Positions 8,299-15,400 of a stretch of 36,806 nucleotides of DNA are shown here, piece by piece. The notes below the pieces were generated by a model. The model worked only from the letters and a program-made list of their open reading frames with translations. It was not told the DNA's origin and did no database searches. A program made the translations under genes and the position numbers. Source of the DNA: Helicobacteraceae bacterium (lineage in GTDB: Bacteria; Campylobacterota; Campylobacteria; Campylobacterales; Sulfurimonadaceae); contig JAMOSG010000029.1 of the NCBI GenBank assembly GCA_027063225.1, positions 1-36,806 on the forward strand. The letters are read 5' to 3'. Numbering within the stretch: the first letter of the stretch is position 1; every line of letters begins with the position of its first letter.

Positions 8299-10290
8299 CT
8301 AACTTAAATAGTGTGTGATTGGTTCTGGTTTATTGAAATAATATCCTTGAGAAAAATCTACACCCAATTCTTTAACAATGTTAAAAATAGATTCATTTTC
8401 AATAAACTCTGCAACTGTTTGAATATTTTGCTCTTTTGCAAACGTTACAATACTTTTTACAACAGAGTGTGAATAGCTACTTGTTTCAATATCTCGTATT
8501 AAACAGCCATCAATTTTTAAAATATCTGGTTGATAGTTGAGGAGTCTTTCATAGTTTGAGTAACCAGCACCAAAGTCATCAATAGCAATTTTAACACCAT
8601 AACTTTTCACTTTTGTAATAAAGTTTTTAATGACTTCAAACTCTTTAATACTTTCATCCTCTAAAAGTTCAAAAACAACATTGTGTGCATGAGTTTTATG
8701 CTCTTCTAAGAGTTGTAAAATTGTTTCTCTTGTGCTACGTTGTTCAATATCTAATGCAGAGAGGTTTATAGATATACTTACACCATACATACGTAAAACA
8801 GAGAAAGAGTGTTTTAGAACTGTATTTGTAATTTGTGGGTAATAATTACTTTTTTTCGCTGTATCTAAAAAGAAAAATGGTGAAACAACTTTACCATTTT
8901 CATCTATAAGTCTTACAAGCGATTCATATTTAGAAACTTTTTGAGTTGTATTATCTACAATAGGTTGAAAATAGGAGATAATATTACCATTTTTAAGAGC
9001 TGTTTGAATCATAGATACAACTTCCATATTCTCTTTAGCTTTTGCTTGTTCTTCTTGAACCAGTTTATTTGCAATAATAAAATCTTTTTTTGTTTTTAAA
9101 AGTCTTTTTAGACCCAGAGCAGCTGAGTCTAACATTTTCTCTTTTTCATAAACAACACTTATAATGATAGCTATATCATAAACAACGCCATTAAATGTGA
9201 TAATGTCATTGAATATATTTTCTTGAAGAGTACGAAGTTGTTGAGTAAATTGCTCTTGTGTTTGGAAATATTTTTCGTAGTCTAAAAGTATTGCAAATTT
9301 TCCATTTTCAAGTTTGTAAAAGGTGTCAAATTGATACACTTCTTCAAACTTTTCTTGGAGATATTGCATAGCTTTTTCTTCAATAGTCTCAATTGTTTTG
9401 TTATCATAAAACTCTTTTAACATATCGAATTTATCTAATTTCATAAAAAGTAATATAGGTTTTTCTAAATCTTTAATAGCATCTTTGAGCTGTTTAGCAG
9501 GATTCATAATCGTTGTAATATCGTGATGAATAGAGATATACTCTAAAATATTTCCATGCATATCTAAAATAGGAGCTACAACACTATCTACATAGTAACT
9601 TTTACCATCTTTTGCTCTGTTTCTTACTATCCCTTGCCAAGGGTTTTTCTCTTTTGCAATTGTATGCCACATCTCTTCAAAAATGGTACTAGGGTTATCT
9701 GGATGGCGAACAATATTGTGTTTTTTCCCAATAAGTTCTTCCCTTGTATAGCCTGAGATTTCACAAAAAATATCATTTACATAAGTAATATTTCCTTTGG
9801 TATCAGCTTTTGAAACTACAGAGTTGATATTTACAGTTTCTTGGTACGATTTTAAAAAATGAAGATTCTCTTGAGCTTGTAGTTTATACTTGTATTTTTG
9901 AACTATTTGAAAAAGTGCGTTAGTAAGGTGTTGCATATCGATTGGTTTTAGCAAATAAGCATTAATCCCTGTTTCGATGCTCTCAAGGAAAAAGTTATCT
10001 TCATTATGTGCTGAAACAACAATAATAGGAGTATCTTCATTTTGTTCTTTTATTTTTTTAGCCATCTCTAAACCATTAAGGCGAGGCATATTGATATCTG
10101 TTAGCACTAAGTCTATTTTATTTTCTTGAAACTTTTCAATACCATCTTGCCCATCTACAGCAACAACAATATTGTCAAAAAAGTCTTCAAGAAACATAAG
10201 TGTCATCTCTCTTGCATCATCATTATCTTCTACATAAAGAAGTGTTAAATCTTTTGAGTATTTTAAAATCTCTTCTATATTTTTAAGCAT
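8299..10290 (-). CDS. Receiver-PAS-degenerate GGDEF-EAL c-di-GMP phosphodiesterase
   Basis: The 663-residue protein has a receiver (about 12-130; phosphoacceptor Asp65, Lys115), an Aer-like PAS domain (about 155-260, with IVRHPDNP and FEEMW), a degenerate GGDEF region (about 275-405) and an EAL domain (about 425-655). The GGDEF signature is replaced by LENGKFAILL, so cyclase activity is not expected. The EAL domain keeps the catalytic set: Glu456 in ESL (variant of EAL), Asn509, Glu541, Asp571-Asp572 in DDFG, Lys592, Glu628 and Gln648. It should hydrolyse c-di-GMP, with receiver phosphorylation and possibly a PAS ligand as inputs. It overlaps the upstream kinase gene by eight bases, pointing to that kinase as its likely partner. 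Confidence 0.9.
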   Translation of the reverse strand: MLKNIEEILKYSKDLTLLYVEDNDDAREMTLMFLEDFFDNIVVAVDGQDGIEKFQENKIDLVLTDINMPRLNGLEMAKKIKEQNEDTPIIVVSAHNEDNFFLESIETGINAYLLKPIDMQHLTNALFQIVQKYKYKLQAQENLHFLKSYQETVNINSVVSKADTKGNITYVNDIFCEISGYTREELIGKKHNIVRHPDNPSTIFEEMWHTIAKEKNPWQGIVRNRAKDGKSYYVDSVVAPILDMHGNILEYISIHHDITTIMNPAKQLKDAIKDLEKPILLFMKLDKFDMLKEFYDNKTIETIEEKAMQYLQEKFEEVYQFDTFYKLENGKFAILLDYEKYFQTQEQFTQQLRTLQENIFNDIITFNGVVYDIAIIISVVYEKEKMLDSAALGLKRLLKTKKDFIIANKLVQEEQAKAKENMEVVSMIQTALKNGNIISYFQPIVDNTTQKVSKYESLVRLIDENGKVVSPFFFLDTAKKSNYYPQITNTVLKHSFSVLRMYGVSISINLSALDIEQRSTRETILQLLEEHKTHAHNVVFELLEDESIKEFEVIKNFITKVKSYGVKIAIDDFGAGYSNYERLLNYQPDILKIDGCLIRDIETSSYSHSVVKSIVTFAKEQNIQTVAEFIENESIFNIVKELGVDFSQGYYFNKPEPITHYLS

Positions 10291-11776
10291 TGTTTTTTCC
10301 TAGTTCTATTGTAAATTCTGCACCACGTTGGTTATTTTTTACATAAAGCTTTCCATTGCAGTGTTGTTCGACGATAAGCTTACTCATATAAAGCCCAAGC
10401 CCTGTACCATCTTTTTGTTTTGTTGAAAAGTAAGGTTCAAAGATTCTTTCAATAATACCTTCATCTATTCCCCCTCCATTGTCTTGTACTATCAGTTTGT
10501 TTTGTTGCGTAATAATTGTTATTTTTGGATCTTGTTTATTGTTTTGAGCAAGTGCATCCTCCGCATTTTTAATAAGGTTCAGCACAACTTGTTTTAACTC
10601 ATTGGCATAAGTAAAAAATGTTTGTGTAGAGTCAAGTTGCAACTCTAGTTCTATATTTCTGTTTTTTAATGAAGTGTCTATGATTTTTAAAGAATCTTCA
10701 ACAACGGCATTGAGTGTAACATTTGTTTTCTCCTTATCTGCTTTAAAAAAGTTTCTAAAGTCATTAATTGTTTCACTAAGGTATTGTGTAAATTGTGAAA
10801 TTTTAGAGGTGATTTTATCGATATTTTCTTCATCTAGTTTTCCAAGTTTTGCTTTTACAATAAGAGTATTGTTTGCAGAGTTAATAGCAGAGAGTGGTTG
10901 TCTCCATTGGTGGGCTATCATATTAAGCATTTCACCCATTTGTGCAAGTCTGTTTTGTTGTAAGAGTTGTTGCTCTTTTTCTCTATTTTTTTCTATCTCT
11001 TTTGAGACTCTCATCTCTAATTCTTCGTTAAGTTTGGCAAGTTGAGCTGTTTTTCTTGTTACCTCTTTGTCTAGTTCTTCTTGAATATGTCTAATCTCAT
11101 AAAGCTCTTTTTTTGAAATTTTCATAAAATAGAAACCTAAAATAGATAAAGAGATGATAATAACAAGTTTTGTTAAGAGTATCTCAACAATAAAAACATT
11201 GAGCTTTTTTTGTATATACCCAATATGTAAATCTGCCCCTAAAATATATTTTGTTCCATTTTTTGCTACTCGCGGTATAAAAATAGAGCGAAAACTTCCC
11301 CATTGATCTGTAGAAACTTCATAAGTGAGTTTATTGTTATCTAAAACATGTAAAAGAAGTTTTGTTGCTTCATCATAAGCATCAAAAAAATGTGACATCT
11401 TAGGAGTGTTGAATTCCTCCTCTTTTGCACTTGAACTTGTAAAATAGATTTTATTTTCTTTTTTAATCATAACATAAATATAATCTACATCCATATTCTT
11501 TGCAAGTTGTGAAAGGAGTTGAATATTGTGCATATCCTCTTGAGGAGTTATGCCATCTTTATGTGTCATTTTTTGAAAAAAATTATCCCCTAAAACAAGT
11601 TCAGCATTGAGTGCAGCAGCTTTTAGTTTTTTATTTACTTCTGAATATAAAATTTCTTTATTTGTTGAGTATTCAATAGAAATAATAGCTATTGAACCTG
11701 CTATAACTATAAAAGCAAAGCCAAGTACTAAAAAGTTTTTAAGTCTGTAAATTTTTAATAAATTTGTTTTTATCAT
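10283..11776 (-). CDS. Sensor histidine kinase with periplasmic sensor domain
   Basis: First gene of the minus-strand signalling run. The 497-residue protein has a membrane helix at about 14-34, a periplasmic domain of about 160 residues (35-193) that could be a single CACHE/PAS-like fold, a second helix at about 194-218, then a coiled coil and a kinase core. His289 lies in NMIAHQWRQPL; the ATPase boxes are NLIKNAEDAL, DNGGGI and GTGLGLYMSK. The ligand is unknown. The gene overlaps the EAL gene by eight bases. It is divergent from the OmpR-type regulator at 11920, so it is a candidate partner for either that regulator or the downstream receivers. Confidence 0.87.
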   Translation of the reverse strand: MIKTNLLKIYRLKNFLVLGFAFIVIAGSIAIISIEYSTNKEILYSEVNKKLKAAALNAELVLGDNFFQKMTHKDGITPQEDMHNIQLLSQLAKNMDVDYIYVMIKKENKIYFTSSSAKEEEFNTPKMSHFFDAYDEATKLLLHVLDNNKLTYEVSTDQWGSFRSIFIPRVAKNGTKYILGADLHIGYIQKKLNVFIVEILLTKLVIIISLSILGFYFMKISKKELYEIRHIQEELDKEVTRKTAQLAKLNEELEMRVSKEIEKNREKEQQLLQQNRLAQMGEMLNMIAHQWRQPLSAINSANNTLIVKAKLGKLDEENIDKITSKISQFTQYLSETINDFRNFFKADKEKTNVTLNAVVEDSLKIIDTSLKNRNIELELQLDSTQTFFTYANELKQVVLNLIKNAEDALAQNNKQDPKITIITQQNKLIVQDNGGGIDEGIIERIFEPYFSTKQKDGTGLGLYMSKLIVEQHCNGKLYVKNNQRGAEFTIELGKNNA

Positions 11777-11809
11777 GATATTTGAAACCCTTTTTTTATC
11801 GACATTGAA

Positions 11810-11815
11810 ATTATA
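11810..11815 (-). promoter_or_regulatory. Probable -10 box for the signalling operon
   Basis: Read on the minus strand, TATAAT occurs 34 bases upstream of the kinase start. All downstream minus-strand signalling genes overlap or are spaced by at most a few bases, so this promoter could drive the whole run. Confidence 0.45.
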
Positions 11816-11892
11816 TGATAAGAATCTAACTAAATTTACATATAAATCTGTAGAATCTGTATTTTTTTACACAAAACTAAGTTGCATTAGAC

Positions 11893-11898
11893 TACAAT
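11893..11898 (+). promoter_or_regulatory. Possible -10 box for the OmpR-type regulator
   Basis: TACAAT lies 21 bases before the ATG at 11920. No -35 is evident. Upstream, AATCTGTAG at 11845-11853 is followed directly by AATCTGTAT, a short nine-base direct repeat that might be an operator but is weak evidence. Confidence 0.3.
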
Positions 11899-11919
11899 TT
11901 TCCAACGAAAGGGAATGAT

Positions 11920-12585
11920 ATGCAACAAGCGAAGATTTTGCTTATAGAGGATGATGAGCTAGCTTCTGAAATGGTTTATAGCTACTTACAAGAGTGTGGT
12001 TTTGAAGTTACCGCTGTATTTACCGCAACAGAGAGTGTAAGTTATGTTAAAAACAACTCTTATGATCTACTTATTTTAGATTTGAACTTACCAGATTTTG
12101 ATGGTTATGAGGTGCTAAAAAGTATTCGTAAATTTACATCTATTCCTGTGATTGTGAGTAGTGGTTATGAAGATACAAAGTCAAAACTTTTAGCCTTTAA
12201 ATATGGTGCTACAGATTATATGGTAAAACCGTTCGATTTAGAGGAGTTAGAAGCAAGAATCTGGATTCAGCTAGGGCGTTATAGTGAAATAGAGTTAGAG
12301 GAGCAAAAAGAGCAACACACTTTTGAGATTGTAGATGGAACAGTTTACTTTCAAGGTGAGCCACTCACTTTAACAACTATTGAGTATGAGATACTCTCTT
12401 TACTTATTAAAAATTCAAACAATGTTATTCAACGTGAAACACTTTTAGATTCGCTCTCCTCTTTAAGTTCTCCACGCTCTTTAGATAATCACATAAAAAA
12501 TATACGTAAAAAAATTGGTGACAATGGAAATAAAGCAAAGTATTTAAAAACTGAATATGGAGTGGGGTATATTTTAATAAACTAG
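11920..12585 (+). CDS. OmpR/PhoB-family response regulator
   Basis: The 221-residue protein has a receiver (about 1-118; Asp11/Asp12, phosphoacceptor Asp54, a Ser-rich strand VIVSSGY, Lys103 in VKPFD) and a C-terminal winged helix (about 130-221) with the typical LTTIEYEIL, RETLL and LDNHIKNIRKKIGD recognition-helix region, then the TEYGVGYIL wing. It binds DNA as a transcription factor; members of this subfamily bind 11-bp direct repeats. Such repeats are present twice about 1.2 kb away, between the porin and pstS, so it is a candidate for a phosphate regulator, though this is inference from proximity. An AAAGGGA ribosome site precedes the ATG. The kinase gene at 11776 is divergent from it. 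Confidence 0.9.
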   Translation: MQQAKILLIEDDELASEMVYSYLQECGFEVTAVFTATESVSYVKNNSYDLLILDLNLPDFDGYEVLKSIRKFTSIPVIVSSGYEDTKSKLLAFKYGATDYMVKPFDLEELEARIWIQLGRYSEIELEEQKEQHTFEIVDGTVYFQGEPLTLTTIEYEILSLLIKNSNNVIQRETLLDSLSSLSSPRSLDNHIKNIRKKIGDNGNKAKYLKTEYGVGYILIN

Positions 12586-12605
12586 AGGGGGAGATCCTCT
12601 AGTTT
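12579..12605. terminator. Bidirectional terminator between regulator and porin genes
   Basis: AAACTAGAGG pairs with CCTCTAGTTT around a short loop; a T-run lies on the right and A-rich sequence on the left. It overlaps the stop of the regulator and reaches the stop of the porin, so it likely ends both convergent genes. Confidence 0.7.
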
Positions 12606-13717
12606 TAGAATTTAACTTCTGCAGTGAGCATAAGAGATGTTTTTTCTGCTGTTGCATCGTTGTCGTTTGTTGTTTGCGTAACATTTGCTACCCATTCAAG
12701 GTTTTTGCTTTGTTCCCAAGCAACACCCCCAATAGTAGTTGTTTGTTTCTCTTGAGCATTTGGTTGCCATTGGTCATAACGAGCAAGGATTCTGTACTCT
12801 TTTTTTGCACCAAAACGGATAGCTGTATTTACACTATAACCTTCACCAGCATTTGCAGAGATAAGATGCTGTGTTCTTTTTGTATCAATCGATTTAATAT
12901 ATTGAGCTGCAAGTAAGAATGATGGTTGATTATATACAGTATGAAAACCACCAAATACTAAATCATCTCCACCTTTATACTCAGAGTTGTATTGACCAAA
13001 AAATGAGATATCAAAATATGTTTTTGTTGTTTGTTTATCTTTACCATTTACACCAAGGAAGTGGATTGTTTCTCTCCACTCTAAACTCATACCATGGCCA
13101 GCTTGGTCATTGTGGTAACCTTCACCATTAAATAGACCAATTTCACTACTGAAAAATTTAGTTTTTGTTTTAAAGTTTACTCCAAAATCTGCCGAGTTAC
13201 TAAGGTGTGCTTCGTTGCTATCTTCTGTAAAAACTTTGTTGATGCTTCTGTAGTTCCAAGCAGTGTGCTCTTCATAATCGTGCCAAGGGCGATGTGCAAG
13301 ACCAAACTCTACACCAGTTGCTGGAAGGATATTGTTGAGGTAAATGTAAGCATATTTTAAACGTACATCTTGACTTCCATTGTCATTGTGAGCATCCATA
13401 GTTACACGGTAGTAGCTTTTAGAATCTTCAGTAAAATATGATTTAATTTGTAAATAAGCACGACGAAGTTCAAATTGTGCTTCTTTAGCACCAACTTCAG
13501 GGTCAGTGTAAGTTGCACCTAAATAAACATCCCCACTAAGTTTAATTTTAGAAGCTTTTGCATAAATTGGTGTGTGATCAGCTAAAAGTGTACGACCCTC
13601 TGCAGGTTTTGTAAAAACTGCACCAGTTTCATCTGTGTAAAGTTTTACTGTTGTAGCACTTGCAGCTACACTCCCTAATGTTAAAGCAGCTAAAGAAGAT
13701 AAAACAATCTTTTTCAT
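12605..13717 (-). CDS. Outer-membrane porin, probably phosphate/anion-related
   Basis: I place the start at the ATG at 13715-13717 because it follows an AAGGA site and begins a normal signal peptide (MKKIVLSSLAALTLGSVAASA); an upstream in-frame ATG at 13768 would bury the signal and lies over the operator. The mature protein of about 350 residues has alternating beta-strand-like segments, many aromatic residues, and ends in Phe as outer-membrane barrels do. LRRAYLQIKSYF and the overall pattern resemble phosphate-selective porin O/P-type proteins, but this is not certain. It is divergent from pstS, and both genes carry the same operator, suggesting uptake of phosphate across the outer membrane under starvation. 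Confidence 0.75.
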   Translation of the reverse strand: MKKIVLSSLAALTLGSVAASATTVKLYTDETGAVFTKPAEGRTLLADHTPIYAKASKIKLSGDVYLGATYTDPEVGAKEAQFELRRAYLQIKSYFTEDSKSYYRVTMDAHNDNGSQDVRLKYAYIYLNNILPATGVEFGLAHRPWHDYEEHTAWNYRSINKVFTEDSNEAHLSNSADFGVNFKTKTKFFSSEIGLFNGEGYHNDQAGHGMSLEWRETIHFLGVNGKDKQTTKTYFDISFFGQYNSEYKGGDDLVFGGFHTVYNQPSFLLAAQYIKSIDTKRTQHLISANAGEGYSVNTAIRFGAKKEYRILARYDQWQPNAQEKQTTTIGGVAWEQSKNLEWVANVTQTTNDNDATAEKTSLMLTAEVKF

Positions 13718-13751
13718 CTTATGAGTCCTTGTTTTGTGTTTTGTTACCGAA

Positions 13752-13757
13752 ATTTTA
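13752..13757 (-). promoter_or_regulatory. -10 box of the porin gene
   Basis: On the minus strand TAAAAT begins four bases after the Pho-like operator at 13762-13783 and about 34 bases before the chosen porin start. The spacing is identical to that on the pstS side. Confidence 0.6.
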
Positions 13758-13761
13758 GTAG

Positions 13762-13783
13762 ATATCAATTACATTTTGATTAC
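13762..13783 (-). promoter_or_regulatory. Pho-like operator for the porin (two 11-bp direct repeats)
   Basis: Read on the minus strand the site is GTAATCAAAAT followed directly by GTAATTGATAT. It agrees at 18 of 22 positions with the site in front of pstS, in the same place relative to the -10 box. Tandem 11-bp units replacing a -35 are the known layout of PhoB-type activator sites, and the unit resembles the phosphate box described in C. jejuni (about GTTTCNAAAAN repeated), recalled from memory. Confidence 0.65.
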
Positions 13784-13800
13784 AGTTAGAGTTGCAATTT

Positions 13801-13822
13801 GTAACCAAAATATAATCGAAAT
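13801..13822 (+). promoter_or_regulatory. Pho-like operator for pstS (two 11-bp direct repeats)
   Basis: GTAACCAAAAT at 13801-13811 is followed directly by ATAATCGAAAT at 13812-13822. A further similar unit, GTTACCGAAAT, occurs alone at 13743-13753. The tandem pair sits where a -35 would be, four bases before the -10 hexamer. Confidence 0.65.
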
Positions 13823-13826
13823 ATTT

Positions 13827-13832
13827 TATAAT
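13827..13832 (+). promoter_or_regulatory. -10 box of pstS
   Basis: TATAAT lies four bases after the tandem operator and 36 bases before the pstS start codon. There is no recognisable -35, consistent with activator dependence. Confidence 0.65.
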
Positions 13833-13868
13833 GTCGCCAATGAAACAAAACAAGAAGGAATTGATAGT

Positions 13869-14873
13869 ATGAATAAAGCAGTAAAAGTAGCATTAGCTAG
13901 TACAGTTTTAGTTGCAGGTTTAAGTGCAAATGATGTTCTAAAAGGGAGTGGGGCTTCTTTTCCATATAGTGTATATCAAAAATGGATTAAAGCATACAAT
14001 AAAGAGACTGGTTTAAAAGTAGATTATATTAAAAAAGGTTCTTCAAAAGGGATTAAAGACGCAAAAGCACGTGCAGTTGATTTTGCAGGAACAGATAAAC
14101 CTCTTTCTCCAAAAACACTTAAAAAACATAGCCTTTATCAATTCCCAGCAGTTGTTGGTGCAATTACAATGGGTTACAATATTCCAGGTGTTCATAACCT
14201 TCGTTTAAGTAGAGCTGCGATTGTTGCTATTGCAAAAGGGAAAATTAAATATTGGGATAACAAACTAATTACAAAAGATAATCCAAATGCAAAACTTCCA
14301 CATAAAAAATTAACATTTGTTCACCGTGCAGATGGTAGTGGTACAACATATAACTTTACATACTATTTAAGTAAAGTTTCTAAATCTTGGAGAAAACACT
14401 TTGGTGCAAAAAAATCTCTTAACTGGCCAGGAGATCATCACATTGGTGGTAAAACAAATTCTGGTGTAGCAGCACTTTTAAAACAAACTGCTTACTCTGT
14501 AGGGTATATTGACTATGCAGATGCAAACAATAATCAAATTGAGATGGCAACAGTGCAAAATAGAGCAGGTAAGTTTGTAGCACCAACACTTAAAAACTTC
14601 CAAGCAGCAGCAGCACATGCTTCACTAAATCCTAGAAAAGATTTTTACTCAATTATTGCAGATCCAAAAGGGGCAGATTCTTATCCAATGGTAGCGGCTA
14701 CTTTTATTTTAGTACCAGCTGAAAAACAAACAACAAATAAAAAAGTTACAGCATTTTATGATTGGGCATTTAAAAATGGTCAACAAATTGCGAAAGATTT
14801 AGGATTTGTTCCACTTCCAGATGCTTTAACTGCTAAAATTAGAAAATATTGGGAAGAGAAAGGTATCTACTAA
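13869..14873 (+). CDS. pstS: Phosphate ABC transporter substrate-binding protein PstS
   Basis: The ATG at 13869 is chosen because an AAGGA site lies nine bases upstream and the next residues form a signal peptide (MNKAVKVALASTVLVAGLSA). The 334-residue periplasmic protein binds phosphate for the PstCAB transporter. Diagnostic segments are GSGASFPYSVYQKW just after the signal, VDFAGTDKPLS (the usual DFGASD region) and HRADGSGTTYNF, which contribute phosphate contacts. pstC, pstA and pstB are not in the window, so this is an orphan or a second pstS copy. It is divergent from the porin with matched operators, and a strong terminator follows it. Confidence 0.93.
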   Translation: MNKAVKVALASTVLVAGLSANDVLKGSGASFPYSVYQKWIKAYNKETGLKVDYIKKGSSKGIKDAKARAVDFAGTDKPLSPKTLKKHSLYQFPAVVGAITMGYNIPGVHNLRLSRAAIVAIAKGKIKYWDNKLITKDNPNAKLPHKKLTFVHRADGSGTTYNFTYYLSKVSKSWRKHFGAKKSLNWPGDHHIGGKTNSGVAALLKQTAYSVGYIDYADANNNQIEMATVQNRAGKFVAPTLKNFQAAAAHASLNPRKDFYSIIADPKGADSYPMVAATFILVPAEKQTTNKKVTAFYDWAFKNGQQIAKDLGFVPLPDALTAKIRKYWEEKGIY

Positions 14874-14887
14874 GCCTTTTTCTCTTT

Positions 14888-14918
14888 GCAGGGTTTCTCA
14901 CCCTGCCTTTTCTTTTTT
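14888..14918 (+). terminator. Rho-independent terminator after pstS
   Basis: GCAGGG at 14888-14893 pairs with CCCTGC at 14901-14906 around a seven-base loop, followed by a run of T with one C. It separates pstS from nusB. Confidence 0.85.
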
Positions 14919-14960
14919 ATTTCCCCTTCCATTTTAAGAAGTTTCACTTAAAAAGCTTGC

Positions 14961-14966
14961 TAAAAT
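14961..14966 (+). promoter_or_regulatory. -10 box of the nusB operon
   Basis: TAAAAT, preceded by TTGC, lies 29 bases before the nusB start and after the pstS terminator. It gives nusB a promoter of its own in a genome where ribH is no longer adjacent. Confidence 0.45.
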
Positions 14967-14995
14967 ACACCCACTAAAAAACCAAGGATAAAACT

Positions 14996-15400
14996 ATGGC
15001 AACAAGACATCATGCACGTATGGCAGTTGTTTCACTTTTATATGCATTTGACTTAGGCAATGGCAATACAAGTGAACACACATCAGAGATTTTAGAAGAG
15101 AAAAAAATTCGTAACAAACAAAAAGATTTTGCACTTGATCTTTATGAAGGTGTAATGGAGCATTTAGAGAGTGTAGATAAAGCGATTGTTGAGCATCTCA
15201 AAGAGTGGGATTTTGAGCGTTTAGGTACAATTGAGCGTGCAACACTTCGCCTTGCTGGATATGAGATTTTATTTACTGAGTTAGATGATGCAGTTATTAT
15301 CAACGAAGCAGTAGAGATTACAAAAGCGTTTGGTACAGAGCAATCACCAAAGTTTATTAATGGTGTGCTTGATGCAATTTCAAAAGATAAAAAAGCATAA
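14996..15400 (+). CDS. nusB: Transcription antitermination factor NusB
   Basis: The 134-residue all-helical protein matches NusB throughout: RHHARMAVVSLLYAFD at the N-terminus (arginine-rich boxA RNA/NusE contact region), ERATLRLAGYEILF in the middle, and VIINEAVEITKAFGTEQSPKFINGVLDAI near the end. With NusE it binds boxA RNA in rRNA leaders and supports antitermination. An AAGGA site lies eight bases before the ATG. Its stop overlaps the mqnC start as TAATG, so the two are translationally coupled. It is separated from ribH by about 14 kb, which breaks the pairing usual in this phylum. Confidence 0.95.
   Translation: MATRHHARMAVVSLLYAFDLGNGNTSEHTSEILEEKKIRNKQKDFALDLYEGVMEHLESVDKAIVEHLKEWDFERLGTIERATLRLAGYEILFTELDDAVIINEAVEITKAFGTEQSPKFINGVLDAISKDKKA

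Noticed and set aside
11845..11862. Nine-base direct repeat AATCTGTA upstream of the OmpR-type regulator
   Set aside because: The period is 9, not the 10 to 11 bases of OmpR-type sites, and the repeat is short; kept only as a note in the promoter entry.
896..14995. Genomic island or prophage explanation for the block between ribH and nusB
   Set aside because: No integrase, transposase, tRNA or flanking repeat is seen at the edges, and base composition by eye is like the flanks. Only the gene-order break is supported.
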